A DNA stretch of 55,974 nucleotides from Halopseudomonas formosensis. GTDB taxonomy: Bacteria; Pseudomonadota; Gammaproteobacteria; Pseudomonadales; Pseudomonadaceae. This document shows, piece after piece, positions 18,801-29,158 of the stretch; positions within the stretch are counted from its first letter, which is position 1, and each line of letters begins with the position of its first letter. The stretch is from NCBI RefSeq assembly GCF_900115905.1, contig NZ_FOYD01000016.1, forward strand, positions 1 through 55,974, written 5' to 3'. The notes under the pieces are model-generated. The model had not been told where the DNA came from, searched no databases, and worked only from the letters and a program-made list of their open reading frames with translations. The translations under genes and the position numbers were made by a program.

Positions 18801-19222
18801 TTCGCACCCGGGGCGGGTGCTCCTACCGAGGACGCGGCGGCACGTTCAATGTAGGAGCACCGCCCCCCGGTGCGAAGGCCCGAGCACGAAATGCCCCCAT
18901 GCGGGCAACCCTACCAAAGCGGCGACAACCCCATTCGACGTAGGCACCCGCCCCGGGTGCGAAGGACCGGGCACGACATTACCCCCGTAGGAGCAACCCT
19001 ACCAACGTGGCGGCACCGTTCAATGTAGGAGCACCGTCCCGGTGCGAAAGGCCGGGGCACGACATGACCCTCGTAGGAGCAATCCCCAATGAGGCAGCAC
19101 CCCGTTCAATGTACGAGCACCGCCCCCGGTGCGAAGGACCGCACGACATTACCGCCGAACGGGCAACCCTACCAAAGAGGCAGCCCCCCATTCGATGTAG
19201 GAGCACCCGCCCCGGGTGCGAA
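18801..19222. repeat. Tandem ~86-bp repeats, each with a REP palindrome
   Basis: Six REP palindromes of the form GTAGGAGCACC...GGTGCGAA occur. One is inverted at 18801-18826; five are direct at 18851-18877, 18940-18963, 19025-19049, 19111-19135 and 19197-19222. The direct copies are spaced 89, 85, 86 and 86 bases apart. The bases between are also related: each has a GGGCACGACATTACC-like part, then a half-REP GTAGGAGCAACCCTACCAA, then GGCAGC...CATTCAAT. It is a tandem array of a REP-containing unit. It fills most of the 641-base gap between the ATPase and hemerythrin genes, where I see no gene. Confidence 0.85.
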
Positions 19223-19270
19223 GGGGTCCGGCACCAAATCCCCCCAGCGGCGTCCAATATCCCTGCCCGA

Positions 19271-19310
19271 TTGACCTGGATCAATTCCATTCAATTTGTA
19301 TGGTTATATA
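19271..19310 (+). promoter_or_regulatory. ANR/FNR-box promoter of the hemerythrin gene
   Basis: TTGACCTGGATCAA (19271-19284) matches the ANR/FNR consensus TTGAT-N4-ATCAA at all but one position. A -10-like TATATA lies at 19305-19310, giving a start point near 19317 and placing the box centre at about -40. That is the geometry of class II FNR-type activation under low oxygen. Confidence 0.75.
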
Positions 19311-19385
19311 ACCCTAGCACAAGCCATAACAAGAACGTAACCCCGGGACAGGGTTACGCCAGGACAGGGATATCAGGAGCCTCTC

Positions 19386-19835
19386 ATGACACTTTCATTG
19401 GTCTGGTCTCCGGAGTTCGAGACCGGGATAGACATCATCGATTCGCAGCACCGCCAGCTGTTCGATTATCTGGAGCAGGTGGAGGAAGCCATACAGGCCG
19501 AGGATCCCTCCCGGGTCGAGGAGGTGGCCCGGGGGCTGGTTCATTACGCCATATCCCACAACACCTTCGAGGAATCACTGATGGCCAAGGCCGGCTACCC
19601 GATGCTCGAGGCCCATTCCCAGATACACGAATCCTTCAAGGAGAGGGCCCACAGCTATCTCAAGCAGATTGATGACGGCGCCGACCCCATGCGGGTAGCT
19701 CGGGAGATGCGGGTTTATCTCGGACTGTGGCTGATCAATCACATCAAGCGGGAGGACAGGCACTACGTTCCCTATGTGAAGAAAAGCCTGGATCGAGGCT
19801 TTGCCGCGAGAATGATCAGCAAGCTGTTCGGCTGA
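19386..19835 (+). CDS. Bacteriohemerythrin
   Basis: The 149-aa protein is a single-domain hemerythrin, a four-helix bundle that binds O2 at a non-haem di-iron centre. The iron ligands are all present: His22, His58, Glu62, His77, His81, His119 and Asp124 (in SQHRQL, HNTFEE, EAHSQIH and NHIKRED). The first residues, LVWSPEFETGIDIIDSQH, are typical. Such proteins carry or store oxygen, or protect and feed iron-oxygen enzymes. The ANR box upstream suggests induction when oxygen is low. GGAG precedes the ATG. A hairpin follows at 19844-19866. Confidence 0.95.
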   Translation: MTLSLVWSPEFETGIDIIDSQHRQLFDYLEQVEEAIQAEDPSRVEEVARGLVHYAISHNTFEESLMAKAGYPMLEAHSQIHESFKERAHSYLKQIDDGADPMRVAREMRVYLGLWLINHIKREDRHYVPYVKKSLDRGFAARMISKLFG

Positions 19836-19843
19836 GCCCCGTG

Positions 19844-19866
19844 CCCCGGTGGCGCACGCACCGGGG
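19844..19866. terminator. Hairpin between hemerythrin gene and der
   Basis: CCCCGGTG and CACCGGGG form an 8-bp stem in the 54 bases between the convergent stop codons. There is no U-run, so it is a terminator-like element only. Confidence 0.5.
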
Positions 19867-19889
19867 CTGTGGCTGCCGGGTGATGCGGG

Positions 19890-21338
19890 TCAGCGCTTCT
19901 TGTCGCGACGCTTCTTCTCGGCCTTCTTGTGGTGGCTCATCAGCCGCCGTTTCTTGTTCACCTGACGCTCCGACAGCTTGTTCTTCTTCTCCGCATAAGG
20001 GTTGTCACTGCCCTTGTATTCAACCCGCACCGGCGTACCGGCCAGCTTGAACACCTTGCGATAGACGTTCTCCAGATAACGGGTATAGGAGCGCGGTACC
20101 GAATCGACCTGATTGCCGTGGATGATGATGATCGGCGGATTGGAGCCCCCCAGGTGCGCGTAGCGCAGCTTGATGCGACGGCCGTTGACCAGGGGCGGCT
20201 GGTGTTCGGCCACCGCCGCTTCCAGCACCTCGGTCATGCGCTTGGTGGGGATCTTCATCATGGCGCTTTCATAGGCCTTGTCCACCGACTTGTAGAGCAG
20301 GCCCACACCACTGCCATGCAGCGCGGAGATGAAGTGCTGGTCGGCAAACTGGGTGAAGCTCAGGCGCCGCTCCAGCTCGGTCTTGACGTATTCCTTCTCG
20401 CCCGGCTCCATGCCATCCCACTTGTTGATGGCAATGACCAGTGCACGGCCGGCGTCCAGCACGAAGCCCAGCAGATGCAGATCCTGCTCGACTATGCCTT
20501 CCCGGGCGTCAACCACGAAGATCACCACGTTGGCGTCCTGAATCGCCTGCAGGGTCTTGATCACCGAGAACTTCTCGATGGCCTCGAACACCTTGCCGCG
20601 GCGGCGCACCCCGGCGGTGTCGATCAGGGTATAGGGCTTGCCGTGGCGTTCGTAGGGAATGTAGATGCTGTCCCGGGTGGTGCCCGCCTGATCGAATACC
20701 ACCACCCGCTCCTCGCCGAGCATGCGGTTGACCAGGGTCGACTTGCCCACGTTCGGCCGGCCGATGACCGCGATCTTGGTGCCGATCGGCGTAACCGGCA
20801 GGCGCTCGACGGGATTGCCCTCCTCATCCAGCTCGGGCTGAGCCTGTATATCCCCCTCGACCAGCACAGCTTCGAGCATGGGGTTGATATTGCGCCCGTG
20901 GGCGGCGGCAATGCCGATGGGTGCGCCCAGCCCCAGGGGGGCGAACTCGCCGATGATGGAGTCCGGATCAGCCCCGTCAATCTTGTTGGCGATCAGAAAC
21001 GTATGCTTGTCACGCTTGCGCAGGTGTTCGGCGATCATCTCGTCACCGGCGGTGCGACCGGCACGGGCATCCACCAGAAACAGCACGGCATCCGCCTCCT
21101 CGATGGCCTGCAGCGACTGACCGGCCATCAGGGTGTCGATACCGTTCTCGTCACCGGTCAGACCGCCGGTATCCACCACGATAAAGGGCCTGCCCTGCCA
21201 GACGGCTTCGCCGTACTGACGGTCCCGGGTCAATCCGGGCATGTCGGCCACAATCGCGTCCCGACTTCTGGTCAGACGGTTGAAGAGTGTGGACTTGCCG
21301 ACGTTCGGCCGCCCCACCAGGGCAATAACAGGAACCAT
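19890..21338 (-). CDS. der: Ribosome-assembly GTPase Der (EngA)
   Basis: The 482-aa protein has two GTPase domains in tandem and a C-terminal KH-like domain, the arrangement unique to Der, which is essential for maturation of the 50S subunit. Each GTPase domain has the P-loop GRPNVGKST (near residues 8 and 180); DTGG/DTAG and NKIDG/NKWDG motifs are present. The C-terminus is Lys/Arg-rich ([16 protein letters not shown]). The start [13 protein letters not shown] was chosen over an ATG six codons upstream. It is last in the bamB cluster but is separated from bamB by a clear terminator, so it may need its own promoter or read-through. Confidence 0.97.
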   Translation of the reverse strand: MVPVIALVGRPNVGKSTLFNRLTRSRDAIVADMPGLTRDRQYGEAVWQGRPFIVVDTGGLTGDENGIDTLMAGQSLQAIEEADAVLFLVDARAGRTAGDEMIAEHLRKRDKHTFLIANKIDGADPDSIIGEFAPLGLGAPIGIAAAHGRNINPMLEAVLVEGDIQAQPELDEEGNPVERLPVTPIGTKIAVIGRPNVGKSTLVNRMLGEERVVVFDQAGTTRDSIYIPYERHGKPYTLIDTAGVRRRGKVFEAIEKFSVIKTLQAIQDANVVIFVVDAREGIVEQDLHLLGFVLDAGRALVIAINKWDGMEPGEKEYVKTELERRLSFTQFADQHFISALHGSGVGLLYKSVDKAYESAMMKIPTKRMTEVLEAAVAEHQPPLVNGRRIKLRYAHLGGSNPPIIIIHGNQVDSVPRSYTRYLENVYRKVFKLAGTPVRVEYKGSDNPYAEKKNKLSERQVNKKRRLMSHHKKAEKKRRDKKR

Positions 21339-21365
21339 GCTTACTCCGCGCACCACGGGTGCGTA

Positions 21366-21408
21366 ACAAAAACAAAAAGGCCGCTGCTCCTGGATTGAAC
21401 AGCGGCCG
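21366..21408 (-). terminator. Rho-independent terminator after bamB
   Basis: On the minus strand GGCCGCTG and CAGCGGCC form an 8-bp stem with a 12-base loop, followed by TTTTTGTTTTTGT. It ends the hisS-yfgM-bamB transcript just before der. Confidence 0.9.
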
Positions 21409-21430
21409 CAAATTATAACCTGTTTCGGGC

Positions 21431-22576
21431 TCAGCGCAGCTGGTAGGCCGCCAGATCGCCGCTATTCCCGTAAACATACAGGGTACCGCTGCGGGAGATC
21501 GGTGTCGCCCGCACGCCCTTGCTGTCCACCCGCACCCGGCCGACCAGTCGTCCATCGGTCTGCGCCAGCAGGTGCAGATACCCCTCGAAGTCAGCCACGG
21601 CGACATAGCTGCTGAACACCACAGGCGCGGTCAGTTGACGACGCAGCAGCTGCTCGTTGGTCCACAGCGGGGTAGCACGATTCTGATCGTAGGCCTGGAC
21701 ACCGCCGTCGGCGCGGCTCAGATAGACACTGCCGAAGCCGACCGCCGGGCCGCCATGGCTGGAGGCCGGACGCTGCCAGCGGATGCCACCGGACTCCGCG
21801 TCGATCGCCACCAGACTGCCCTGGTAGGTAGCGGCGTAGAGGGTATCGTCATCCAGCAGCAGCTGACCATCGATGTCCACCATGCGCTCGAGTTCAGAGC
21901 GGCCCTGGGGCTGCGCGATCCGCTGCTCCCATACCGGCAGGCCGTTGCGCGCATCCAGCGCCACCACCCGACCGCTGGCCAGACCGGCGTAGACCCGGTG
22001 CAGAGTGACCACCGGAGTGCTGTGACCGCGCACTGTCAGCACCGGCAGGCTGGACTCGTAGATCCAGCGCTGCTCTCCGGTACCGATATCCAGGGCCACC
22101 AGCTTGTCATCCTGGCTCTGCACCACGACGATATCGCCGTTGGTCTGCGGCGGTGCCAGCACCTCACTGGAGACCTGGGTACGCCACAGCTCACTGCCGT
22201 CATTCTCATCCAGGGTGATCATGGCGCCGTTGAGGGTACCGACCATGACCCGGCCGCCACCAGCACCTACCGCGCCGGACAGGGGCTCCTTGAGTTTGAC
22301 CTGCCAGTTGACCTTGCCGGTATCCCGATCCATGGACACGACCCGCCCATTGGCATCGGCGGCGTAGAGCGTCAGGCCATCCAGTGCCGGCTGCAGGTTG
22401 GTATACAGCTCGCCCTGACCGACTCCGATATTGCGTTTCCAGACCCGCTCCAGTTCCACTTCGGCGGTGATCTTTTCCAGTTCGGCCGGCGGCAGCTCCT
22501 TCTTCGAGGAGCCCCCGCATCCGACCAGCAGCAGCGCGGCCAGGCCGACGGCGAAGGTTTGGGTAATCAGCTTCAA
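21431..22576 (-). CDS. bamB: Outer-membrane assembly lipoprotein BamB
   Basis: The 381-aa protein begins with a lipoprotein signal peptide and lipobox LLVGC (Cys at about residue 20). The rest is a repeated PQQ-type beta-propeller: [44 protein letters not shown] and [14 protein letters not shown]. BamB is a subunit of the BAM complex that folds beta-barrels into the outer membrane. Its start overlaps the stop of yfgM by 4 bases, and this hisS-yfgM-bamB order is conserved in gammaproteobacteria. Confidence 0.95.
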   Translation of the reverse strand: MKLITQTFAVGLAALLLVGCGGSSKKELPPAELEKITAEVELERVWKRNIGVGQGELYTNLQPALDGLTLYAADANGRVVSMDRDTGKVNWQVKLKEPLSGAVGAGGGRVMVGTLNGAMITLDENDGSELWRTQVSSEVLAPPQTNGDIVVVQSQDDKLVALDIGTGEQRWIYESSLPVLTVRGHSTPVVTLHRVYAGLASGRVVALDARNGLPVWEQRIAQPQGRSELERMVDIDGQLLLDDDTLYAATYQGSLVAIDAESGGIRWQRPASSHGGPAVGFGSVYLSRADGGVQAYDQNRATPLWTNEQLLRRQLTAPVVFSSYVAVADFEGYLHLLAQTDGRLVGRVRVDSKGVRATPISRSGTLYVYGNSGDLAAYQLR

Positions 22577-23217
22577 GAGGCTTCCTCCGCCAGATCATCA
22601 AGTTTGAGCTGCAGCTGCGGGCGATTGCGGCGGTCACCGGTCGCCTCCAGGGCTGCCTGGTAGGCCTGCCGCGCATCCGCGGTGCGCCCCAGACTCTGCA
22701 GCAGGTCGCCACGTACTTCCTCGCGACCGGCCAGCAGTTCACCGGATACGCTGCCGGAGAACAGCTCGAGCGCCTCCTCGGCACGATCCAGCTGCCCCAG
22801 GACCCGGGCCAGACGCTGACGGGCGATTTCCTGCAGTGCCTTGTCATCGGCCTGCTCGACCACTTCGCGCAAGAGCGACTCGGCGGCGGCGAAATCCTCC
22901 GCCTCGACCGCCAGGCGCGCCTGCATCAGTGCAGCAAAGGCTGCGTAGGTAGTACCGGCGTAATCGTTGCGCAGTTGCTCTGCCAGTTCGGCGCCGCGGG
23001 CGCGGTTGGCCTCGCTGTCATCCTGCAGCACGCTTTCGAGCATGCTCTGGTAGATGGCGGAGGCATTCAGGGCCTTGTTCTCCTGGTGGTTGTTCCAGGC
23101 ATTCCAACCGAACACCCCGGCCAGTGCCAGCACCACACCGGTCAATACCGGCGCACCATGGCGCTGCCAGACGTCCTTGATGCGTTCAATCTGTTCTTCT
23201 TCCGTCTGGTAACTCAC
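22573..23217 (-). CDS. yfgM: YfgM-like periplasmic TPR protein
   Basis: The 214-aa protein starts at GTG (MSYQTEEEQIERIKDVW), with AAAGGAG eight bases upstream. A single membrane helix at about residues 22-40 (VLTGVVLALAGVFGWNAWNNH) anchors it, and the periplasmic part consists of TPR-like helices. YfgM in E. coli is an ancillary partner of SecYEG and the chaperone PpiD, helping proteins leave the translocon. Translational coupling to bamB fits a shared role in envelope biogenesis. Confidence 0.9.
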   Translation of the reverse strand: MSYQTEEEQIERIKDVWQRHGAPVLTGVVLALAGVFGWNAWNNHQENKALNASAIYQSMLESVLQDDSEANRARGAELAEQLRNDYAGTTYAAFAALMQARLAVEAEDFAAAESLLREVVEQADDKALQEIARQRLARVLGQLDRAEEALELFSGSVSGELLAGREEVRGDLLQSLGRTADARQAYQAALEATGDRRNRPQLQLKLDDLAEEAS

Positions 23218-23270
23218 CCTGCTCTCCTTTCTACCGCGTTCTTGGCGCGTCAGCTGTTGTTCGTTGTCAT

Positions 23271-24548
23271 TTATAACAGGTTGGCCAGGTGCTGCGGCAC
23301 CTCGGACCAGGCCAGATTCAGTTGCTCGCCATCCTCACGCAGCGGCTTGAGCCCCACCTGACCGGCGGCGGCTTCGGCTTCGCCGAGGATCAGCGCATAC
23401 AGGGCGCCCGACTTGTCGGCCTTCTTGAACTGGCTCTTGAAACTGCCGCCGCCACAATGCACTACCAGACGCAGGTCAGGCAAGGCATCACGCAACTGTT
23501 CCGCCAGCCGGAGCGCGGCCTGCTGGGTACCCTCGCCCAGGGTGACCAGATAGACATCCACCTGGCGGGCCAGTTCGGCGGGCACCTTGCCAAGGGTCTC
23601 GATCAGCAGCAGCAGACGCTCCATGCCCATGGCGAAACCCACCGCGGGCGCAGGCTTGCCGCCCAGTTGCTGGACCAGCCCATCATAGCGGCCGCCGGCG
23701 CAGACGGTACCCTGGGCGCCGAGACGATCGGTAACCCATTCGAAAACCGTCAGGCCGTAGTAGTCCAGCCCGCGCACCAGACGCGGGTTGATCACGTAGG
23801 GAACACCGGCAGCATCCAGCAGGGCGCGCAGGCCCTCGAAGTGGGTGCGGGCATCGTCGCTCAGGTAATCGGCCAGTTTAGGCGCATCCACCAGCAGCGC
23901 CTGGGTATCCGGGTTCTTGCTGTCGAGTACCCGCAACGGATTGGTTTCCAGTCGGCGCTGGCTGTCCTCGTCGAGCTGGTCGAAGCGGGCCCGCAGATAG
24001 GCCACCAGCTCCTCGCGGTAGCGTGCACGATCCTCGCTGGTGCCCAGACTGTTCAGCTCCAGAGTCACCGCCTCGGCCAGGCCCAGACGCTGCCACAGAC
24101 GCCAGCTGAGCACGATGAGCTCGGCGTCGATGTCCGGCCCGGTCAGGTTGAAGGCTTCCACCCCGATCTGGTGGAACTGGCGGTAACGCCCCTTCTGCGG
24201 ACGCTCATGGCGGAACATCGGCCCGGTGTACCAGACCTTGTGGCTGACGCCACCGCCGAGCAGGCCGTGCTCGAGCATGGCCCGCACGCAACCGGCGGTG
24301 CCCTCGGGGCGCAGGGTCAGCGAATCGCCATTGCGATCGGCAAAGGTGTACATCTCCTTCTCGACGATATCCGTCACCTCACCGATGGAACGCTTGAACA
24401 GCTCGGTGGGCTCGACGATCGGCAGACGGATCTGCTGGTAGCCATAGCCGGCCAGCAGGTGCGCCACGGTGGACTCCAGGTACTGCCACAGTGCGCTGTC
24501 GCCCGGCAGGATATCGTTCATGCCGCGCACGGCTTGCAGGTTCTTCAA
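23271..24548 (-). CDS. hisS: Histidine-tRNA ligase
   Basis: The 425-aa class II aminoacyl-tRNA synthetase charges tRNA-His. Motif 1 lies near the N-terminus, motif 2 reads [21 protein letters not shown], the histidine-specific motifs include [15 protein letters not shown] and CAGGRYDGL, and motif 3 [12 protein letters not shown] follows. The anticodon-binding domain is at the C-terminus. The start codon appears to be TTG ([16 protein letters not shown]) with GGAAG upstream; no ATG fits before GMNDILPG. Confidence 0.96.
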   Translation of the reverse strand: MKNLQAVRGMNDILPGDSALWQYLESTVAHLLAGYGYQQIRLPIVEPTELFKRSIGEVTDIVEKEMYTFADRNGDSLTLRPEGTAGCVRAMLEHGLLGGGVSHKVWYTGPMFRHERPQKGRYRQFHQIGVEAFNLTGPDIDAELIVLSWRLWQRLGLAEAVTLELNSLGTSEDRARYREELVAYLRARFDQLDEDSQRRLETNPLRVLDSKNPDTQALLVDAPKLADYLSDDARTHFEGLRALLDAAGVPYVINPRLVRGLDYYGLTVFEWVTDRLGAQGTVCAGGRYDGLVQQLGGKPAPAVGFAMGMERLLLLIETLGKVPAELARQVDVYLVTLGEGTQQAALRLAEQLRDALPDLRLVVHCGGGSFKSQFKKADKSGALYALILGEAEAAAGQVGLKPLREDGEQLNLAWSEVPQHLANLL

Positions 24549-24575
24549 AATTGCACTTCCTTCGAATTCAGGCTG

Positions 24576-25688
24576 TCAGCCCCGGGCTATGGTGTTGTCG
24601 TCCAGGGCCTTCTTCGCGGCAACCTTGTCGCGGATCAGCCGCTCGAGCCGATCCACCAGATTGTCATTGGTCACTTTCTCGCTGGGCGCACCATCCACAT
24701 AGACCAGATTGTTCGGCGAGCCGCCGGCCAGACCGATATCGGCTTCCTTGGCTTCGCCCGGTCCGTTGACCACGCAGCCGATGACGGCCACGTCCATGGG
24801 TACCAGTACGTCCTCCAGGCGCGACTCCAGCTCGTTCATGGTCTTGACCACATCGAAGTTCTGCCGGGAGCAACTGGGACAGGCGATGAAGTTGATGCCG
24901 CGCGAGCGCAGACGCAGGGACTTGAGAATGTCGAAGCCGACGCGGATCTCTTCCACCGGGTCCGCCGCCAGGGAGATGCGGATGGTGTCACCGATGCCCT
25001 CGGCCAGCAGCATGCCCAGGCCCACCGCGGATTTGACTGTACCGGACCGCAGGCCGCCGGCTTCGGTGATGCCCAGGTGCAGGGGCTGCTCGATCTGCTG
25101 GGCCAGCAGGCGGTAGGCGCCGACGGCCATGAACACGTCGGAGGCCTTGACGCTGACCTTGAAGTCCTGGAAATCGAGCCGGTCGAAATGCTCGACATGG
25201 CGCAGGGCCGATTCCAGCAGGGCCTCGGGGGTCGGCTCGCCGTATTTCTTCTGCAGGTCCTTTTCCAGGGAGCCGGCGTTGACGCCGATGCGGATCGGGA
25301 TCCCGTGATGCCGCGCCGCATCCACCACCTGACGGATCCGGTCCTCGCGACCTATGTTGCCGGGATTGATACGCAGGCAGTCGACACCCAGGTCGGCGAC
25401 GCGCAGGGCAATCTTGTAGTCGAAGTGGATATCGGCCACCAGCGGGATCTTCACCTGCTGACGGATCTGGCCGAAGGCTTCGGCAGCCTCCATGGTCGGC
25501 ACCGATACCCGCACGATATCCGCTCCCACCGCCTCCAGCTGACGAATCTGCCCCACGGTGGCGGCGACGTCACAGGTGTCGGTGTTAGTCATGCTCTGCA
25601 CCGAGATGGGCGCATCGCCGCCAACCAGAACCGAGCCGACGCGGATCTGGCGGGATTTTCTTCGTTTCACCGGGGATTCGTGATGCAT
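24576..25688 (-). CDS. ispG: 4-hydroxy-3-methylbut-2-enyl diphosphate synthase
   Basis: The 370-aa enzyme carries out the penultimate step of the MEP isoprenoid pathway, converting MEcPP to HMBPP with a [4Fe-4S] cluster. The TIM-barrel domain (residues 15-250, [27 protein letters not shown]) is followed by the cluster domain with Cys270 and Cys273 (CPSC), Cys305 ([11 protein letters not shown]) and the Glu312 ligand. It is another Fe-S enzyme beside the reduced isc locus. It lies between rodZ and hisS on the same strand with short gaps. Confidence 0.97.
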   Translation of the reverse strand: MHHESPVKRRKSRQIRVGSVLVGGDAPISVQSMTNTDTCDVAATVGQIRQLEAVGADIVRVSVPTMEAAEAFGQIRQQVKIPLVADIHFDYKIALRVADLGVDCLRINPGNIGREDRIRQVVDAARHHGIPIRIGVNAGSLEKDLQKKYGEPTPEALLESALRHVEHFDRLDFQDFKVSVKASDVFMAVGAYRLLAQQIEQPLHLGITEAGGLRSGTVKSAVGLGMLLAEGIGDTIRISLAADPVEEIRVGFDILKSLRLRSRGINFIACPSCSRQNFDVVKTMNELESRLEDVLVPMDVAVIGCVVNGPGEAKEADIGLAGGSPNNLVYVDGAPSEKVTNDNLVDRLERLIRDKVAAKKALDDNTIARG

Positions 25689-25697
25689 GTATACCTC

Positions 25698-26645
25698 TTA
25701 CTGGCCCAGGCGCAGGCGTGCCACACCCGATTGACGGTTGGCATTGAGCTGCACCGGCTGGCCCTTGTATTCAATGGTCGATACCGCATCCGCTGCGCCT
25801 ATGACCAGATCCAGCGGACCGGACTGATCGATGTTGAGAGTCTGCCCGGGACCCATCTGCCCGCTGTGCAGGATGCGGCCGCCGGGGACGCTGACCTGGA
25901 CCCAGCAGTTGGCCGAGAAAGTGATGACCAGGCCGTTGCCCGATGCTGCGGCCGATTGCTCCGCCGGCTGAGGAGCCGCGGCGGATGTCTCAGGCTCAGC
26001 GGTGACGGGCTCGGCCGGCACGCCGGCTGGCGCGGCTGCGGCCACCGGCTCGGCGGCAGTCTGGTCCGCTGACTGCTCCTGCTCGGTGATCTGCGCCGGA
26101 GCATCCTCGGACTGCAGCTGGCTGCTGTCGTCGGCTTCATTGTCAACCTGCTCCCTGAAGCTCTCCGGCAGCACCATGGAGTCTACCTGCACATCTTCGA
26201 GCAGGTCCTGCACTGTGTTCGAGTCTGCGGGCAGTGACGCCTCACGGCTGTCGCTCCACCACCACAGCCCCAAGGCCAGCATGCCGGCTACGATGACCAG
26301 GGTGCTGACACCCATGATCAGCCGGCCGGTACGCCGCGGGGTTTCGATTCGGTTGATACTGGTAACCCGGGTATCGCGCCCTTCGCTACCGGTGTAGCGG
26401 TCGTAGTGTCGGGCCAGAGTGCCGGGATCCAGCTTCAGCAGCCTGGCATAGGACCGTATGTAGCCGCGGGTAAAGGTGTCCCCTGGCAGACGATCGAAAC
26501 GGCCGGCTTCCAGGTAACCCAGAGTGGTTTTTGACAGATGCAGGTGGGCGGCGACTTCTTCGGCAGTGAAGCCGACCCGCTCACGCTCGCGTCGCAGCAA
26601 TTCTCCGGGGTTGCTGATCCCCTGTTCCAGCTCTTCCACGGTCAT
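25698..26645 (-). CDS. rodZ: Cell-shape protein RodZ
   Basis: The 315-aa protein has an N-terminal Xre-like helix-turn-helix (about 12-80, LRRERERVGFTAEEVAAHL, TRGYIRSYARLL) that in RodZ contacts MreB. One membrane helix (about 110-131) and a long Ala/Pro/Glu-rich periplasmic linker follow. The C-terminal DUF4115 beta domain has FSANCWVQVSVPGG and GPLDLVIGAADAV. It coordinates the elongation machinery. Its ATG overlaps the pilF stop by one base. Confidence 0.93.
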   Translation of the reverse strand: MTVEELEQGISNPGELLRRERERVGFTAEEVAAHLHLSKTTLGYLEAGRFDRLPGDTFTRGYIRSYARLLKLDPGTLARHYDRYTGSEGRDTRVTSINRIETPRRTGRLIMGVSTLVIVAGMLALGLWWWSDSREASLPADSNTVQDLLEDVQVDSMVLPESFREQVDNEADDSSQLQSEDAPAQITEQEQSADQTAAEPVAAAAPAGVPAEPVTAEPETSAAAPQPAEQSAAASGNGLVITFSANCWVQVSVPGGRILHSGQMGPGQTLNIDQSGPLDLVIGAADAVSTIEYKGQPVQLNANRQSGVARLRLGQ

Positions 26646-27403
26646 CAGGAAGACTCCGACTCGGCCAGCGCCCGCGCTTCCGGCGTTGCCGGGTACAGGC
26701 GCCGCAGCTGAAGCGCGTAGCTGGCCGCACGATTGTGATCATTGAAACGCCGGGCCAGCTGCACGCCCAGCCACAGGCTGGAGGCATTCTGTGCCGACAA
26801 CTGGGTGAAGCTAAGGTAGTAATTCCAGGCAGGCACGTAGTTCTCGCTCTCGAATTCGATGCGAGCCATCTCGAGCAGGGCCAGGGGCTGACGGCTGTTC
26901 AGGCGCAGGGCCCGCTCGAAGCTCGCGCGCGCCTCCTCCGGCCGGTCCAGTTTCTGATAGGTCAGACCCAGGTTCTCGAACACCCGAGAGCGCTCGCCAT
27001 AGAAGGTGTCTTCCGACGCCTTGGTAAAATAGGTCAGCGCCTCGCTGTAACGCTGCTGTTCCAGGAGGAAGGCGCCGTAGTTGTTCAGGATCCGCGCATT
27101 ATTCGGCGCGACGGCCAGAGCGGAGCGGAAGTGCTGCTCGGCGGACTTGATCTCCCCTTCCTGCTGAAAGACCAGCGCCAGCGCGACGTGGGCAGCCTCG
27201 GAGCGGGAGTCCAGTTTCAGGGCTTCGCGCAGGGGCGCCTTGGCCCGTTCGGTTTCGCCCTTCTGCAGATAGCCCAGGCCCAGCTGTATATAGGCATCCC
27301 TTGCTTCAACAGGATCAGCCTGGCGGCGCGGCTGGTCGGTGGTGGTCACACAGCCGACCAGCAACAGGCTGAGTAGTCCAATGGCGACAAAATGCTTTCT
27401 CAT
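26645..27403 (-). CDS. pilF: Type IV pilus biogenesis lipoprotein PilF (PilW)
   Basis: The 252-aa protein has a lipoprotein signal peptide with lipobox LLVGC and then about six TPR repeats (YIQLGLGYLQKGETERA, AHVALALVFQQEGE, NNYGAFLLEQQRYSEAL). PilF is the pilotin needed to place and assemble the PilQ secretin ring in the outer membrane. The start MRKHFVAIG was chosen so that the signal peptide begins correctly; a start nine codons upstream would displace it. Its position between rlmN and rodZ is the usual one in Pseudomonas. No other pilus gene is in the window. Confidence 0.93.
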   Translation of the reverse strand: MRKHFVAIGLLSLLLVGCVTTTDQPRRQADPVEARDAYIQLGLGYLQKGETERAKAPLREALKLDSRSEAAHVALALVFQQEGEIKSAEQHFRSALAVAPNNARILNNYGAFLLEQQRYSEALTYFTKASEDTFYGERSRVFENLGLTYQKLDRPEEARASFERALRLNSRQPLALLEMARIEFESENYVPAWNYYLSFTQLSAQNASSLWLGVQLARRFNDHNRAASYALQLRRLYPATPEARALAESESS

Positions 27404-27426
27404 CACGCTCGTTCCTCGATTGGATG

Positions 27427-28572
27427 TCAATTGCGACTTGTCGGCTGCACCACCCCAGGCTGCTCGTCAGCAAGCTGGCGTACTGCGATGTAGCGTTCAC
27501 TGCGCCGGGTTCTGTCCATAACCTGGCCGACCAGCTGTCCGCAGGCTGCATCGATATCATCCCCCCGGGTGGTACGCACGGTCACGTTGTAGCCGGCGTT
27601 ATGCAGCATGTCCTGGAAGCGGCGGATGGCATTGTTGCTTGGCCGCTCGTACCCGGAATAGGGGAAGGGATTGAAGGGTATCAGGTTGATCTTGCAGGGT
27701 GTTTCGCGCAGCAGCTCGATCAGCTGCTGTGCATGTTCCGGCTGGTCGTTCACATCCTTGAGCAGGGTGTACTCGATGGTCAGGTAGCGCTTTTCGCCCA
27801 GCCCGGCGATGTATCTGTTGCACGCCGGCAGCAGCACGGCGAGCGGGTATTTCTTGTTCAGCGGCACCAGCTGATTGCGCAGCTCGTCGTTGGGCGCGTG
27901 CAGCGACAGGGCCAGGGCCACGTCGGTCACCTCACCCAGCTTCTCGATCATGGGGACCACACCCGAGGTCGAGAGCGTCACCTTGCGCTTGGAAATGCCA
28001 TAGCCCAGATCGTCCATCATCAGCGTCATGGCATCGACCACGTTGTCGAAGTTGAGCAGGGGCTCGCCCATGCCCATCATCACCACGTTGGTGATCGCCC
28101 GGTCGATCTTGGCCGGTACGGTGCCGAAGGATTTGTTGGCGATCCACACCTGGCCGATGATCTCGGCGGCGGTCAGGTCGCTGTTGAAGCCCTGCTTGCC
28201 GGTGGAGCAGAAACTGCAGTCCAGCGCGCAGCCGGCCTGGGAGGATACACAGAGGGTGCCCCGCCCGTTCTGCGGAATATACACGGTTTCCACGCAGCTG
28301 CCGGACGCGACACGCACCACCCACTTGCGGGTGCCGTCCTTGGAAATGTCCTCACTGACCACCTCGGGACCGCGAATCTCGGCACGGGCCTTGAGCTTTT
28401 CCCTCAGTGCCTTGCCGAGATTGGTCATGTCGTCGAAGTTGTCGACACCGAAGTGATGTATCCACTTCATGACCTGTCCGGCACGGAAACGCTTTTCTCC
28501 GAGCTCCTCGAAGAACGCTTCCAGCTTGGCCTGGGTCAGGCCGAGCAGATTTACCTTTGCAGCATCAGTCAT
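27427..28572 (-). CDS. rlmN: 23S rRNA/tRNA adenine-C2 methyltransferase RlmN
   Basis: The 381-aa radical-SAM enzyme methylates C2 of A2503 in 23S rRNA and A37 in some tRNAs. The cluster motif CALDCSFC gives Cys115, Cys119 and Cys122. The methyl-carrying Cys is Cys344 ([10 protein letters not shown]). [13 protein letters not shown] and [15 protein letters not shown] are family motifs. It lies 37 bases after ndk and 23 bases before pilF, probably in one transcript. Confidence 0.97.
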   Translation of the reverse strand: MTDAAKVNLLGLTQAKLEAFFEELGEKRFRAGQVMKWIHHFGVDNFDDMTNLGKALREKLKARAEIRGPEVVSEDISKDGTRKWVVRVASGSCVETVYIPQNGRGTLCVSSQAGCALDCSFCSTGKQGFNSDLTAAEIIGQVWIANKSFGTVPAKIDRAITNVVMMGMGEPLLNFDNVVDAMTLMMDDLGYGISKRKVTLSTSGVVPMIEKLGEVTDVALALSLHAPNDELRNQLVPLNKKYPLAVLLPACNRYIAGLGEKRYLTIEYTLLKDVNDQPEHAQQLIELLRETPCKINLIPFNPFPYSGYERPSNNAIRRFQDMLHNAGYNVTVRTTRGDDIDAACGQLVGQVMDRTRRSERYIAVRQLADEQPGVVQPTSRN

Positions 28573-28609
28573 TGCGATACATCACTCATCTGGTGTCTGT
28601 GGCCGGGCC

Positions 28610-29038
28610 TCAGGCGCGGGGGCACAGCTCGGTTTCGGCGAAGAAGTAGCCGATTTCACGGGCAGCCGAAGTGGTGGAGTCGGAACCGTGGACGGCGTTG
28701 GCGTCGATGGACTCGGCGAAGTCGGCACGGATGGTACCGGCAGCAGCTTCCTTGGGGTTGGTGGCGCCCATCAGCTCGCGGTTCTTCAGTACGGCACCTT
28801 CACCTTCCAGAACCTGGACCACAACCGGACCGGAAGTCATGAAGCTGACCAGATCCTTGAAGAAGGGGCGTTCCTTGTGCTCGGCGTAGAAGCCTTCGGC
28901 GTCGGCCTGGGACAGTTGAACCATCTTGGCAGCGACGATGCGCAGACCGGCCTGCTCGAAACGGGTCAGGATCTGGCCGATCACGTTCTTGGCAACGGCG
29001 TCGGGCTTGATGATGGACAGGGTGCGTTCTACGGCCAT
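28610..29038 (-). CDS. ndk: Nucleoside diphosphate kinase
   Basis: The 142-aa enzyme keeps NTP and dNTP pools balanced by moving the gamma phosphate between nucleotides via a phospho-His. The catalytic His117 lies in [20 protein letters not shown] is the N-terminal signature. In Pseudomonas ndk normally follows iscX at the end of the isc operon. Here it follows iscS directly and has a likely promoter of its own at 29098-29103. Confidence 0.98.
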   Translation of the reverse strand: MAVERTLSIIKPDAVAKNVIGQILTRFEQAGLRIVAAKMVQLSQADAEGFYAEHKERPFFKDLVSFMTSGPVVVQVLEGEGAVLKNRELMGATNPKEAAAGTIRADFAESIDANAVHGSDSTTSAAREIGYFFAETELCPRA

Positions 29039-29097
29039 GAAACTCTCCAGAGTTTGAAAAAATGGATGGACAGATAACAGGAATTGTTAACCCGCAG

Positions 29098-29103
29098 ATT
29101 ATA
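29098..29103 (-). promoter_or_regulatory. ndk -10 element
   Basis: A perfect TATAAT lies on the minus strand about 60 bases before the ndk ATG, inside the 120-base gap after iscS. The -35 match is poor (TTACGC at 18-base spacing), so an activator may help or the promoter may be weak. Confidence 0.45.
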
Positions 29104-29158
29104 CGCAGGTTGACCCCAAATGCGTAACAGGCCCGGCCATCGAGTTTGCTACGCGGTC

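Noticed and set aside
18801..19222. CRISPR array, suggested by the regular spacing
   Set aside because: The bases between the palindromes are themselves repeated, the period is 86 bases, and there are no cas genes.
23289..26072. A 927-codon open frame spanning hisS, ispG and part of rodZ in antisense
   Set aside because: It crosses three well-supported genes and their gaps; it is a product of codon bias.
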